The notes beneath the pieces are model-generated. The model ran no database searches, was not told where the DNA came from, and worked only from the letters and a program-made list of their open reading frames with translations. The position numbers and the translations under genes are program-made. A stretch of 64,000 nt of DNA from Fictibacillus nanhaiensis (GTDB lineage Bacteria > Bacillota > Bacilli > Bacillales > Fictibacillaceae), in assembly GCF_019801215.1 (NCBI RefSeq), contig NZ_JAHVJO010000003.1, forward strand, positions 186,001 to 250,000. The letters are read 5' to 3'. Below, in pieces: positions 49,302 to 58,585 of this stretch (its first letter is position 1; every line of letters begins with the position of its first letter).

Positions 49302-50138
49302 TTAAAAATCGAAGTTATCTGGATCTGGACCGATGCGGCGATCTTCGTTTAATCCATCGATCTTTTGCATATCTTCTTGTGATAACTCAAAACCAAAGAT
49401 ATCTGCATTTTCAACAATACGGTGCTGTTTAACAGACTTAGGAATCGTCACGACACCGTTTTGAAGATCCCAGCGAAGAATAATCTGAGCAACAGATTTT
49501 CCGTGTTTCTCAGCCAATTCTACTAAAGCCGGTTCGTTAAGCAGTTCACCTTGCATCAATGGGCTCCATGCCTCCAGTTGGATTTGGTTTTCTTTACAGA
49601 AGCTAAGCAATTCTTTTTGAGCAAGACGAGGATGGTATTCTACTTGATTAACCATTGGTTTAATCTCGCAATCAGCCAAAATGTCTTCTAAGTGGTGAAT
49701 GTTAAAGTTGGAAACTCCGATCGCTTTTACTTTTCCATCCTTATATAACGTTTCTAGTGCTCGCCAAGTTTCTTTATATTTGCCTTTTACTGGCCAGTGG
49801 ATCAAATACAGATCAAGATAGTCAAGCCCTAACTTTTCCATACTTTCTTCAAAGGCAGCAAGTGTCGTCTCATATCCTTGATTTTTATTCCATACTTTCG
49901 TCGTGATGAACAATTCTTCACGGGGTACTCCCGATTCCTTTATAGCCTGTCCAACACCTTCTTCGTTTTTGTAGATGGCTGCTGTATCAATGCTTTTATA
50001 ACCAGCTTCGATTGCCCATTTTACAGAATCGATGACTTCTTGTCCTTCTTCTACCTTAAAAACCCCTAGGCCAAACCATGGCATTTTCACACCATTTTGG
50101 AGCACAGTCGTATCTTGTAAGGTTTTAATAGCTGTCAT
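49302..50138 (-). CDS. Aldo/keto reductase (second paralogue)
   Basis: 278 residues from the ATG at 50138, with AGGAGG upstream; a longer frame exists but starts before the ribosome site. The catalytic tetrad motifs are present: [15 protein letters not shown] and LYLIHWP. Clearly a paralogue of the protein at 1602-2447, sharing most blocks word for word, for example NPRL-type [10 protein letters not shown] and AWSPLMQG, so one was formed by an old duplication. Likely reduces methylglyoxal and similar aldehydes; true substrate unproven. Confidence 0.9.
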   Translation of the reverse strand: MTAIKTLQDTTVLQNGVKMPWFGLGVFKVEEGQEVIDSVKWAIEAGYKSIDTAAIYKNEEGVGQAIKESGVPREELFITTKVWNKNQGYETTLAAFEESMEKLGLDYLDLYLIHWPVKGKYKETWRALETLYKDGKVKAIGVSNFNIHHLEDILADCEIKPMVNQVEYHPRLAQKELLSFCKENQIQLEAWSPLMQGELLNEPALVELAEKHGKSVAQIILRWDLQNGVVTIPKSVKQHRIVENADIFGFELSQEDMQKIDGLNEDRRIGPDPDNFDF

Positions 50139-50288
50139 TTTTTTATTGCCTCCTATGCTACAAACTTGTATTACTCTAAAATATATTGTCATATTCTGCT
50201 GTAGAAAGGAAACATTTCGACTTTTAGAAGGGATTTAAATCCTTCTATGGAAGTAGTATCCAACACATTATGAAAATGGGGTGTTAGT

Positions 50289-50483
50289 GTGAAGGACAAC
50301 CTGATTCAATTTAAAGCCAAGCCCGAATCATCTAAGCCTATACATGACCAAGAATTTACCCTTATTCAGGAAATCCGCGAACTTCTTTCTGAGTTTCATT
50401 GCAACTATCCTTTAGTAACAAAAAAAGCCATCTTACTTCGCATTGATCAACTAACAGATGAACTCATCTTCAATAAACGATAA
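50289..50483 (+). CDS. Small hypothetical protein
   Basis: 64 residues from a GTG with GGGGTG about 6 bases upstream. Helical and charged (FTLIQEIRELLSEFH ... TKKAILLRIDQLTDELIFNKR). No family is recognised. It converges directly on the Spo0E-like gene, with the two stops adjoining. Confidence 0.55.
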   Translation: MKDNLIQFKAKPESSKPIHDQEFTLIQEIRELLSEFHCNYPLVTKKAILLRIDQLTDELIFNKR

Positions 50484-50678
50484 TTAAAAAGAAGCTTGTC
50501 TTTGATAGACATTTAGCAGTACATCTAATTCTTGACTGCATTTTACCGTTTCATTGCTGGTTAAACCGCTACGGTCTGCTACTTCGACCAGCTTTTCTTT
50601 TTTTTCTTTTATACATTCCATGAGAAGAGAGTTATTCCATTCTTTTTTCTCCACGAAAATCGGCTCCTCTTTTGTCAT
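50484..50678 (-). CDS. Spo0E family aspartyl-phosphate phosphatase
   Basis: 64 residues from the ATG at 50678 (AGAGGTAC before it). The signature is present at residues 48-52 (SQELD) in the usual context TSNETVKCSQELDVLLNVY, after a first helix (CIKEKKEKLVEVADRSG). Such proteins dephosphorylate Spo0A-P or related response regulators and hold back sporulation. Which regulator is targeted is not shown. Confidence 0.85.
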   Translation of the reverse strand: MTKEEPIFVEKKEWNNSLLMECIKEKKEKLVEVADRSGLTSNETVKCSQELDVLLNVYQRQASF

Positions 50679-50915
50679 TTTGTACCTCTCGACTATTATG
50701 ACTTCTTTTTGGTTTCTTGAAAATAGATTCTGCAAAAGAAGAAGTAATGTTACAAATTCGGACAAATTTTTACATAGTCTATCGTCATAAAGACCTATAA
50801 TCAGTCCCTTATTTTAATACTTTCCTCCCTTTTTTTGTCTTCATTTTCATGTCGCTTCTTTTCATTTTATGTTTCAATAAAGGAAGACAGATGAAGAGAA
50901 AGGTGGTTTTAGTAG

Positions 50916-51167
50916 ATGAGAAGATTTACAAAAGAAACAAAAGAAGAATTAATCTCCAGAATCCAACTCTTTTTCCTAAAAGAACGTGGTGAGGAAATTG
51001 GAAATCTAGCTGCAGAACAATTTCTTGATTTTATTACGAATGAAACGGCTTCTTATTTCTATAACGAAGGAATTGAAGATTCAATAAAAGCACTTCAATC
51101 AAGAATGGAAAATTTAGAAGAAGATCTGTACACATTAAAGCGTCCTCATCAAAATAATAGAGCATAA
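50916..51167 (+). CDS. DUF2164-type small protein
   Basis: 83 residues with the DUF2164 pattern: LISRIQLFFLKERGEEIGNLAAEQFLDF and ASYFYNEGIEDSIKAL. AAAGGTGG precedes the ATG. Family function is unknown; members are small helical cytosolic proteins in Firmicutes and Proteobacteria. Confidence 0.75.
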   Translation: MRRFTKETKEELISRIQLFFLKERGEEIGNLAAEQFLDFITNETASYFYNEGIEDSIKALQSRMENLEEDLYTLKRPHQNNRA

Positions 51168-51199
51168 AAAAGGATGGGGGCTCAGCTCCCCATCCTTTT
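51166..51199. terminator. Terminator between convergent genes
   Basis: AAAGGATGGGG and CCCCATCCTTT form an 11-bp stem with a short loop, flanked by A and T runs. Confidence 0.8.
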
Positions 51200-51491
51200 A
51201 TTGTTTCTTGTCATTATAGTAATTGACAGAGTACATGGCTCCTTCTTCTACCATCTTGTTATCATCCACATCCATCGGGTCTGGATGCCCTGCTTTATTA
51301 ATCGGCAGCTGGGTACGCTCAATGTGATGCGGGCGGACTCTGCGTTTAAAATCCTTAATTTTCATTTTCGTTTTAATTCGGTTTGGTTTAAAAGAGAGCC
51401 AGACCAATGCACCTGTACCAATCCCGATAAGCGCCCAAGATTGTGTTTTAAATAACTTGTTTGTTGTTCTTATTTGGCTTGCAGTTTGCAT
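51198..51491 (-). CDS. Hypothetical protein with one membrane helix
   Basis: 97 residues. Possible membrane segment at about 17-33 (SWALIGIGTGALVWLSF) followed by a basic stretch (KPNRIKTKMKIKDFKRRVR) and a polar tail with DPMDVDDNKMVEEG. AAAGGAGG 8 bases before the ATG is very good. No family recognised. Confidence 0.6.
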   Translation of the reverse strand: MQTASQIRTTNKLFKTQSWALIGIGTGALVWLSFKPNRIKTKMKIKDFKRRVRPHHIERTQLPINKAGHPDPMDVDDNKMVEEGAMYSVNYYNDKKQ

Positions 51492-51672
51492 GAATAACGC
51501 CTCCTTTGCTTAAAGTTACCCCAAATTCTTCTGATGATAACATCACATTTTCTTTTCAAATATTACATTAAGCCTAATTCTATAAAAACTAAGCATTTGT
51601 CCATACACGCTCTTTACCTAACACATATAATGTATCGAAGTCGAAGTACAAATCGTAAGGAGGAGTTTTAGA

Positions 51673-51846
51673 ATGTATGCAAATTCACCAGTAAATGCAT
51701 CAATGGCAAATGCCCCAATGTATGGTGGCGGGTACGGATATTGTGGTGGCGGAGGTTATGGTAAGAGTTTTGCGATCATCGTTGTTCTATTTATCCTTCT
51801 CATAATCGTTGGTACTACATGGGCGCACAAAGGCAAAGACTGCTAA
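51673..51846 (+). CDS. YjcZ family tiny sporulation protein, second copy
   Basis: 57 residues: a Met/Ala/Pro-rich start, a Gly/Tyr/Cys stretch ([14 protein letters not shown]) and the helix [15 protein letters not shown], which equals that of the 16420 gene apart from one or two residues, then a polar end. AAGGAGG is 9-10 bases before the ATG. A sigma-K-like promoter (AC, 17 bases, CATATAATG) lies at 51605-51632. Spore protein of unknown role. Confidence 0.8.
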   Translation: MYANSPVNASMANAPMYGGGYGYCGGGGYGKSFAIIVVLFILLIIVGTTWAHKGKDC

Positions 51847-51859
51847 CTTTGTCATCATT

Positions 51860-51897
51860 AAAAAAGAGTGAGGTTTTTTAACCACACTCTTTTTTTA
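51860..51897. terminator. Bidirectional terminator
   Basis: AAAAAGAGTG and CACTCTTTTT pair with inner GGTT/AACC, flanked by A and T runs, between convergent genes. Confidence 0.8.
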
Positions 51898-52485
51898 CAT
51901 ATACTGTTTTGTTTTTTTCTGTAGTTGAACCGTACGAACGAGTTCTATGACCCTCGTTGCAAGCCATTGGCAAATTAAAGCATACAAGATGATTTCAAAT
52001 CCGATCGTAATAGCTGTAATAAGCAAAATGCAGCTGTTAATCCAAAATAATACACGTCCTGGTTTTTTCCCAGTCCATTTTGCGATGATTAATGCCAAGA
52101 TGTCCATTCCGCCTGAAGATGCACCAAAGCGAAACAGAATTCCTACTCCTATCCCAAAGAGAACAGCCCCATATATGACATCAAAAAAAAGGGCATTTGC
52201 TGGTCCGTTCACGATGGCAGTGAGCCAATCGATGGTGATTGATGTAACGGCCACACAATAGATCGTCCATAGTGCTGTTAGCCTGCCTAGTTTTTTAATT
52301 GCTAACAAGAGCAGTCCAAAATTAATGATCCATAATGTCAGAGCTAAAGGGATCTTAAAGAAAAAATCGTTTAAAATTGCGATGCCAGCAACCCCGCCCG
52401 AAGGTATGGAATGTGGAAATAAAAAAACAGCCATTGCAATGCCTTGTAAGAATGCCCCAATTGTAAACCAAACTACCTTATACAA
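51895..52485 (-). CDS. YitT family membrane protein
   Basis: 196 residues, about five membrane helices with the YitT_membrane pattern (GIAMAVFLFPHSIPSGGVAGIAIL, then YGAVLFGIGVGILFRFGASSGGMDILA). Many YitT proteins have a C-terminal DUF2179 domain, which is absent here, so this is the short form. TTG start with AGGGAT upstream. Function unknown. Confidence 0.8.
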   Translation of the reverse strand: MYKVVWFTIGAFLQGIAMAVFLFPHSIPSGGVAGIAILNDFFFKIPLALTLWIINFGLLLLAIKKLGRLTALWTIYCVAVTSITIDWLTAIVNGPANALFFDVIYGAVLFGIGVGILFRFGASSGGMDILALIIAKWTGKKPGRVLFWINSCILLITAITIGFEIILYALICQWLATRVIELVRTVQLQKKTKQYM

Positions 52486-52673
52486 ATTAAAATCCCTACT
52501 TTTTCCTGATTCATCCTATTCTTCATCCATTTTAGACCCATCCCAATAGAATGCAAGTTTTTTTTCAACTAAATAAAACATTTGCATTAAAACCTTCAAC
52601 AATTTTTGTAGATAAGCTCTCTTGCCCTTTCGTCTTCATAAGATAAAAAAAATGAGGAAAAAGAAGGCTGTGC

Positions 52674-53618
52674 ATGATGAAAAAAAACATTCTTTTTTTT
52701 GGAGATCCGGGAATTGATGACACGCTAGCTATCATTTATGCATTGTTGCATCCAAACATTAACCTCGTCGGCATCGTTGCAGGATATGGAAATGTTACGC
52801 GTGAACAGACTGCTAAAAATACGTATTATTTACTTGATCTTGCAAATAGAAAAGACATTCCAGTCATTGGAGGCGCTATACGATCAGTCGTTGGAGAGTC
52901 AGGTATCTTTTACCCAGAAATACATGGAGAGGATGGCTTAGGACCTATTCAGCCACCAGAATCTTTTGCTAAAGACTTAAATGCGTTTGATGACATTTAT
53001 AAAATTATAGACAAGTATCCCGATGTAACCATAGTCGATGTAGGACGCAATTCTTCCTTGGCTACCGCATTTACGCTTGACGATAAATCCATGGAAAAAG
53101 TAAAAGAAATTCACATCATGGGAGGAGCTTTTTTAGTTCCTGGCAATGTTACACCCGTTGCCGAAGCGAACTTTCATGGAGATCCGGTATCTACCAACAT
53201 CGTTTTAGCTAGAGGCAACCATGTGACAATCGCACCACTGAATGTTACGAATTATGCTATCATCAAACCAAAAACAATCGATTTCATCGCCACTAACATG
53301 CAGCCCCCTTTTGGAGCATTAATAAAACCGATATTTGATTACTATTTTCAAGCCTATCAAAAACTGATACCTGGAATTGAAGGCACGCCTCTTCATGATG
53401 TTTTTACACTTTGGGCTTTAATGAACCCTAAGAGCGTACAAAAAGTAACGAAGCAAGTAAATGTCGTCAATGACAATGCTTCTAAAGGATTGTCTATTGC
53501 GGACTTTCGGGCAAAGCCTGTTATTCAACCCAACATAAAATTTCAAGATATTATTTTAAAGTTCAATTACAAGGCTTTTGTTGAAGACTTTACCACCACT
53601 TTGCTTAATCATTATTGA
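52674..53618 (+). CDS. Nucleoside hydrolase (inosine/uridine-preferring type)
   Basis: 314 residues. The calcium site is formed by the N-terminal DPGIDDTLAIIYAL motif, with further conserved parts GAIRSVVGE, HGEDGLGP, HIMGGAF and EANFHGDP, as in the ribonucleoside hydrolase family. It cleaves the N-glycosidic bond of nucleosides for base salvage. Base preference is not visible. AGAAGG lies before the first ATG. Confidence 0.9.
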   Translation: MMKKNILFFGDPGIDDTLAIIYALLHPNINLVGIVAGYGNVTREQTAKNTYYLLDLANRKDIPVIGGAIRSVVGESGIFYPEIHGEDGLGPIQPPESFAKDLNAFDDIYKIIDKYPDVTIVDVGRNSSLATAFTLDDKSMEKVKEIHIMGGAFLVPGNVTPVAEANFHGDPVSTNIVLARGNHVTIAPLNVTNYAIIKPKTIDFIATNMQPPFGALIKPIFDYYFQAYQKLIPGIEGTPLHDVFTLWALMNPKSVQKVTKQVNVVNDNASKGLSIADFRAKPVIQPNIKFQDIILKFNYKAFVEDFTTTLLNHY

Positions 53619-53752
53619 GAGAGTGACATATTCATCTAAGCAACTGCATATGTTTATTATAATTTCTTCTTACTAGAGGAATAGGGCCCTGTTCATCTCT
53701 TCTTGCAGAAATAACACATTTATGTGAAAAAAGCAGAAAGGTGGACCATTCT

Positions 53753-53920
53753 TTGAGCATTCAGAATTCAAGTGATATTCGAGCGATTGAACAAAAAGCA
53801 AGGCAACAACACAAGGAAGCTGATCAAGCACGATCTGCTGTACAAGATGTTCTGCTCCAAAAACTCGTCCAATCTGAGCGAAAGCCTAATAGTATAAGAA
53901 ACAAAAAAGAAAACAAATAA
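53753..53920 (+). CDS. Small hypothetical helical protein
   Basis: 55 residues from a TTG with AAAGGTGG 8 bases upstream. Nearly all helical and charged (DIRAIEQKARQQHKEADQAR), a probable coiled coil, with a basic tail RNKKENK. It has its own terminator. Too short for most gene callers; no family recognised. Confidence 0.6.
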   Translation: MSIQNSSDIRAIEQKARQQHKEADQARSAVQDVLLQKLVQSERKPNSIRNKKENK

Positions 53921-53924
53921 CAAA

Positions 53925-53952
53925 AAAAAGCAGTCAATCACGACTGCTTTTT
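53925..53952 (+). terminator. Terminator
   Basis: AAAAAGCAGTC and GACTGCTTTTT pair around AATCAC. It can also serve the convergent HPr-like gene. Confidence 0.8.
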
Positions 53953-53983
53953 CTCTGTGTGCCTAGTTATTTTGCAACTCAGA

Positions 53984-54235
53984 TTACGGTAAAAGCCCCG
54001 TTCCTAAACTTCTCAAAGCCTCAATGGCATTTCGGCTATTTTCGCCTTGTGCCGATACACAGCAAATTCCATGCATCCCATTAAGCAGACTCATACTTAA
54101 ATGGCTTTTTGCATTGAGTTTCAATGTATTGCATTCTAAAAAAATTTGGCAATGTTCGTATTCATTCGCTTTGTTTACCATTTCATAAATCCAAGTAGGC
54201 TTTATGCGTTCTGATACCATAAAATACGTTTTCAT
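53984..54235 (-). CDS. HPr-like protein lacking the catalytic histidine
   Basis: 83 residues of the size and shape of phosphocarrier HPr. The region that should read GIHARPA has ERIKPTW, so the PEP-dependent phosphorylation site His15 is missing, while the LNAKSHLSMSLL part keeps a Lys-Ser at residue 44 in the place of regulatory Ser46. Crh, which lacks His15 but keeps Ser46, is the nearest concept, but this protein is much more divergent. It may be a regulator rather than a sugar-transport carrier. GAGGGAA precedes the ATG. Confidence 0.65.
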   Translation of the reverse strand: MKTYFMVSERIKPTWIYEMVNKANEYEHCQIFLECNTLKLNAKSHLSMSLLNGMHGICCVSAQGENSRNAIEALRSLGTGLLP

Positions 54236-54424
54236 CTAATCTTTTCCCTCTTTTCAAACCGAGTCATAATAATCTGTACAAATAAATGGAAAGATCGTAT
54301 ATACCCTGTGTCATTCTTTATGGCTTATCTTCTTAATTTATGATAGGGATGAAAAAATAATGGTATGAAAAAAGCACTATATTGCAACATTAGGAATAGT
54401 ACTTAAAAAAGGAGACATTTTAGA

Positions 54425-54676
54425 ATGGCATATTACATAGCTTGTGATTATGACGAACCAGATCGGCAGAGTTATCGGGGAATCGTGATTATTGACACAC
54501 TAACAAATGAAGTGGCACATCGCTTCTTTTCTGGAAATTTCGAACAAGACTTTCAAGAGTATCAGAGCTGGCTTGAGGATACAGCACCTTATTTTTATGA
54601 GGGAGAGAGCCTTGTAAACTTCATAGGTGATCTGAATGATCCTGCTTTAAATGAAAATCCAGACATGTTTCACTAA
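54425..54676 (+). CDS. Hypothetical acidic protein
   Basis: 83 residues, acidic and aromatic-rich (YYIACDYDEPDRQSYRG, then FSGNFEQDFQEYQSWLED). AAAGGAG about 10 bases before the ATG. No signal peptide or membrane helix. No family recognised. A terminator follows. Confidence 0.6.
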   Translation: MAYYIACDYDEPDRQSYRGIVIIDTLTNEVAHRFFSGNFEQDFQEYQSWLEDTAPYFYEGESLVNFIGDLNDPALNENPDMFH

Positions 54677-54682
54677 ATAATG

Positions 54683-54719
54683 AAAACGCCAGGAATGAGT
54701 CATAATTCCTCGCGTTTTT
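54683..54719. terminator. Bidirectional terminator
   Basis: AAAACGCcAGGAAT and ATTCCTcGCGTTTT form an imperfect stem, then TTT, between the convergent acidic-protein and VOC genes. Confidence 0.75.
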
Positions 54720-54724
54720 TTAGT

Positions 54725-55063
54725 TTAATCCTTATTTGAACTATCAAAGATTCGAATCGTATTTCCGGTTTCGTCTTGATAAATGGCATACCTTCCGGGT
54801 GGTATCGTACAAGGAGTTTTCACAAAGTTCAGCTTGGATTGATTGTCTTCATAAAATTGATCTACACTGTCAACAACAAACACACCGCCTGGACCAAGTT
54901 CGAGTTCATCTTCCTCAATCATCAGCTGTACATCACAATCAGGCATGGATAGTCCAAGTACTTGATTTCCTTCTCTCCAAGCCTCTTTCATGCCAAGTCC
55001 CTCATAATATTGTTGAGATTTCAGCAAATCTTTTACTGGGTGAAACAAAAATGCTAGCTTCAT
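54725..55063 (-). CDS. VOC family (glyoxalase-like) protein
   Basis: 112 residues from the ATG at 55063 (AAAGGGGG upstream); the long upstream frame has no ribosome site. One vicinal oxygen chelate module: LAFLFHPVKDLLKSQQYYEGLGM, then DVQLMIEEDEL and IYQDETGNTIRIF. Such single-domain proteins bind small molecules or metals, some as antibiotic-resistance or lactoylglutathione-lyase relatives. Function unknown. Confidence 0.8.
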   Translation of the reverse strand: MKLAFLFHPVKDLLKSQQYYEGLGMKEAWREGNQVLGLSMPDCDVQLMIEEDELELGPGGVFVVDSVDQFYEDNQSKLNFVKTPCTIPPGRYAIYQDETGNTIRIFDSSNKD

Positions 55064-55203
55064 TAAAGAACCCCCTTTGTTTGCCTCGTAAAAAATGAAA
55101 ACACGTTGAGTGTATTCTCTTTCGTTCTTATTATGTATACGTAACTTCCATATTTTATGTATGATTTCCTGCTGTTCTTCTCCTGAAAAATTCAGTAAAA
55201 AAG

Positions 55204-55257
55204 CAAGAGACTGACAAAAAAAGATCACTTTACGTGTTCTCTTCAATCAGTCTCTTC
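55204..55257 (-). terminator. Terminator with long loop
   Basis: AAGAGACTGA and TCAGTCTCTT form a 10-bp stem around about 33 bases just past the 55262 gene stop; the minus strand then continues GCTTTTTTAC. Confidence 0.55.
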
Positions 55258-55261
55258 TACA

Positions 55262-55528
55262 TTAATAAGGGTATGGAGGGTATGGTGGATAAATGGGATA
55301 TGGTTTCGGTGCTATTGCAAAACCTACGATCGTCCCAAGTGTTAAACCAACAAGAGCAGGTACAATAAAGCGGCCACTCTCATCAACTTCCGAACTATAT
55401 GGCAAAATATATGCCTTTTCATTGTCTACATGCTTAAGGATACCGTGATACCTTGTACCGCAATCGCAAGTGATAAGAACACTTCTGCCAACATAGCGGC
55501 GACACAGATGATACATGTGGTAAGACAA
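55262..55528 (-). CDS. Hypothetical small protein with Tyr/Pro-rich tail
   Basis: 88 residues: a Cys/Arg/Tyr-rich start (MYHLCRRYVGRSVLITCDCGTRYHG), a small beta-type segment, one hydrophobic segment (PALVGLTLGTIVGFAIAP, about 57-74) and a Tyr/Pro tail (KPYPIYPPYPPYPY). TTG start with AGGAGG 8-9 bases upstream. The tail resembles spore coat and exosporium proteins; that is composition only. No family recognised. Confidence 0.55.
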   Translation of the reverse strand: MSYHMYHLCRRYVGRSVLITCDCGTRYHGILKHVDNEKAYILPYSSEVDESGRFIVPALVGLTLGTIVGFAIAPKPYPIYPPYPPYPY

Positions 55529-55614
55529 AGGGCAAACCTCCTTGCTTGTTTTTGCCTTTCTCTACACCATATGTCCAATCTTTTATTTTGACAGAGACAT
55601 GTGTCCTTATTCTA

Positions 55615-58017
55615 TTATTTTTCTTCAGACGGCTTTAACACAAGATGTTTACGATTCTTGTTATCTTTTGTATAAAGCTCTGTAACATGATACTTGCCTG
55701 TTGCCCAATCAGTTGTTTGATCGTCATACCATGGGCTCATTACATGTCCAGATTGTCCAGGTCCTACAACGTGATACGCTTTTGTCGTGTCCTCCATATC
55801 AATAACCATTCTCCAAGCACCACCATGTGTAACGTTTCCGGTCTCTCTGTTCCAGCCTGCTACACCAACTGTAACTCTGCTTCCACCCATTTTCTCCGTC
55901 TTCGGATTAAATAGCAGATTTAGTGGCTGAATAGCCGACAATGGATGCTCAAACGTTAATTGGTGGAAGTTCCCCCACTGCCAATCAGAAATGTCTTTTC
56001 CATATTGATCAGAAAGTTCATCTATCATGTTAGAAAATGCTTGATTCGTAACTTTTTTTAGACCTCCGTGCTGCTTCATCCAAGGTCCAGGGTCCTTCGC
56101 ATATGCACTTCGGATTAATTCATCTACTACTTGCTCACGTCCGTCAAACATCTTCATCATGTCATCACTTATCTCATCCTTGAACAACACATCACTAAAT
56201 GCTTCCATCCATTTATGAAAAATGAGAGGAGCTGCACTATCTTTGCTGTCTTTTTTGTTCCACTTCCTCAAAACCGATATAATCTCTTTTTGCCCTTCGT
56301 TTAGTGGATCGTTCATCACCTGCTCTAAAAGAATGGGAAGCATCTCTTCAGCTTGTTTGTTCGTTTGATCAAACTGCAAAGCTTGCATATCATTAACGGA
56401 TAGTTTCTGATTGCCAGAGAGGACTTCAACGATTCTTTTTTGTCTGTAAGGCTGAGCGAACGTATCAGTTATGTGGTACGGATAACTGTCCGTTGTCACT
56501 TTATTATTAGCTGTTGCAATAAAGCCTTTATCCGGATTTACCGTGATAGGCAATTCTCCCCACGGAATGTAGCCTTTCCATTCATATTCATCTGTCCATC
56601 CGGGAACAGGTAATGACGTATATTCCTTGTTCCGAATAGGAATTAACCCATTCGCTTTATAGGCGATTGTTCCATCTGTACTTGCAAACACAAAATTTTG
56701 TGCAGGAGTGTGAAAGGATTCCAGCGCTTTTTCAAATTCCTCCCAGTTTTTGGATCGATTCATCTGAATAACAGCTTCCAATTCTCTTGAAGGTTGGAGC
56801 GCAGTCCATCTTAAAGCCAATGCTGTACCTGGTTGATCGTGATGAGCAAATTCAGAAATAATCGGTCCGTGCCTTGTAATCACTACTTCATGTTCTACGT
56901 TAGGCTTGTCTTTCACTTTAATAACTTCGTTTATAACGTCTGCCTTTTCCCAATTTGCTAAATACTGAAATTCATAGGGATTATTAGGATTTCTCTTTTC
57001 TGCATACAATTCTTGCACATCAGGTCCAACATTCGTGACTCCCCAAGCAATAGAATCATTGTGGCCGACAATAATCCCAGGTATCCCGGCAAAAATCACT
57101 CCGCTTACTTCATAATCTGGCCCTGTCAAATGAGTTTGATACCAGATAGAGGGCGTACCCAGCTGCAGATGAGGGTCATTTGCCAGCATCGGTTTCCCTG
57201 ACTTTGTTTTACTTCCAGATACAACCCAGTTGTTGCTTCCATTCTCAAAGTTTGGGATCACTGCATCAGCAAAGCTTTTTTCAAAATCAAGCCCGCTCTG
57301 TTTCAAGTCTTCTAAAATCGCTGGAGCATCTGCCGGATAACCCGGAAAAAGATCAAGCGCTTTTTCTTTCTGGAATTTTTCCATTAAGTAATAACGAAAT
57401 GCTTGACCTTCCCAATGTCCTCCTAGATCAAACGCCATATACTTTCCAATAACAAGAGAATCTACAGGCGTCCATGGTTCGGGTTTGTATCCGACTAGTA
57501 AAAATTCGATAGGTAATGTATTCTCTTTTTTCGCCTTAGAAATATAGGCGTTCACACCATCAGCATACCACTCTAGATATTGTTTAGATTCAGACGAATA
57601 TTCATGATAGGAAGCTTCGGCCGCTCTTCGTAAACCAAGAGTTCGGAAAAAACGATCGCGCTTCAGTGTTTTTTCACCAATCACTTCACTCAGCATCCCT
57701 GATGCCTGTCTTCGGCTTAAGTCCATCTGAAACATACGGTCCTGTGCGGTAACATATCCTTGAGCCATAAACAGATCCTTCATCGTTTCGGCCTTTATAT
57801 GGGGGACACCGTTTTGGTCTCTAAATACATCTACCCTCCCGTTCAAACCTTTTAAAGCAACTGTACCATTTACTTGCGGCAAGCTTTTTTGCAATAAAAA
57901 ATAGGCAGTCCCTGCTGCAGCTGTCAACATAACAACAAGACCAACCACTACAATGATCAAACTCCTTTTCCACGTTACTCTTTTTCTGGTATTCTTTTTT
58001 TGAAGTGCACGTTCCAT
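55615..58017 (-). CDS. Penicillin acylase family protein (Ntn-hydrolase)
   Basis: 800 residues. An N-terminal signal-anchor helix (about 20-40) directs it outside the cell. Alpha part to about residue 260, then the self-processing junction ENGSNNWVVSG, with Ser261 the likely nucleophile of the beta chain. Later conserved parts (KPMLANDPHLQLG, RLPIIVG-type GIPGIIVGHNDSIAWGVTNVG) confirm the S45 family. Members cut amide bonds of beta-lactams or acyl-homoserine lactones; the true substrate is not visible. GGGAGGG is upstream of the ATG. Confidence 0.92.
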   Translation of the reverse strand: MERALQKKNTRKRVTWKRSLIIVVVGLVVMLTAAAGTAYFLLQKSLPQVNGTVALKGLNGRVDVFRDQNGVPHIKAETMKDLFMAQGYVTAQDRMFQMDLSRRQASGMLSEVIGEKTLKRDRFFRTLGLRRAAEASYHEYSSESKQYLEWYADGVNAYISKAKKENTLPIEFLLVGYKPEPWTPVDSLVIGKYMAFDLGGHWEGQAFRYYLMEKFQKEKALDLFPGYPADAPAILEDLKQSGLDFEKSFADAVIPNFENGSNNWVVSGSKTKSGKPMLANDPHLQLGTPSIWYQTHLTGPDYEVSGVIFAGIPGIIVGHNDSIAWGVTNVGPDVQELYAEKRNPNNPYEFQYLANWEKADVINEVIKVKDKPNVEHEVVITRHGPIISEFAHHDQPGTALALRWTALQPSRELEAVIQMNRSKNWEEFEKALESFHTPAQNFVFASTDGTIAYKANGLIPIRNKEYTSLPVPGWTDEYEWKGYIPWGELPITVNPDKGFIATANNKVTTDSYPYHITDTFAQPYRQKRIVEVLSGNQKLSVNDMQALQFDQTNKQAEEMLPILLEQVMNDPLNEGQKEIISVLRKWNKKDSKDSAAPLIFHKWMEAFSDVLFKDEISDDMMKMFDGREQVVDELIRSAYAKDPGPWMKQHGGLKKVTNQAFSNMIDELSDQYGKDISDWQWGNFHQLTFEHPLSAIQPLNLLFNPKTEKMGGSRVTVGVAGWNRETGNVTHGGAWRMVIDMEDTTKAYHVVGPGQSGHVMSPWYDDQTTDWATGKYHVTELYTKDNKNRKHLVLKPSEEK

Positions 58018-58222
58018 TCCTGACCCTCCCGCCCGACAATCTACCTAATAACCTTCTATATTGTTCTCAAATTCCCTGTGGCAAAAGTCAGAAGCGTACA
58101 AATTTATGCTAATCCCCCTACTATCTGCCTGTTTTTCTACCCAAACAGACATTTTTTTAAAACAAATATCGAATTTATCAACAAACAGATCAAATGCCAG
58201 AAATTAAAAGGGAGAGATGAAA

Positions 58223-58411
58223 ATGGCTAAATTTCTTGTTCACTTCGAACTCAGCCATGGCCAGGAGCAAGTTACGCAAGGAAATATTGTCATAGTTGAC
58301 TTAGTTCCTGAAAAAAAGAATCTCCATGAAGAAGTAACTACTATCATTGCAGAACAATTCAATTGCCCTCCATCACTTATTTCTATTACACAAATTAAGA
58401 TGAATATATAA
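58223..58411 (+). CDS. Small hypothetical protein
   Basis: 62 residues from the ATG at 58223, with GGGAGAG 6 bases upstream (an ATG two codons earlier abuts it). Beta-alpha composition (AKFLVHFELSHGQEQVTQGNIVIV, then LHEEVTTIIAEQFNCP). No family recognised. A strong hairpin follows. Confidence 0.55.
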   Translation: MAKFLVHFELSHGQEQVTQGNIVIVDLVPEKKNLHEEVTTIIAEQFNCPPSLISITQIKMNI

Positions 58412-58416
58412 AAAAA

Positions 58417-58446
58417 AGAGGTGCTTCTCATATAAGAAGCACCTCT
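58417..58446. terminator. Strong hairpin downstream of the small gene
   Basis: AGAGGTGCTTCT and AGAAGCACCTCT form a perfect 12-bp stem. T-run is present only on the minus strand, so it fits best as a minus-strand terminator about 140 bases past the 58586 gene. Confidence 0.65.
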
Positions 58447-58585
58447 CTATGTATAGGGGACTTTATTATCTCACAATCAAGAATTGAAATTGAAGTTCCA
58501 TATGTCATACAACGGTAGCCCTACATCTATTCCTTTAATCGGAAATTTTTCTATCCTGATCTTGCGATATCAAACTTTTGACACA

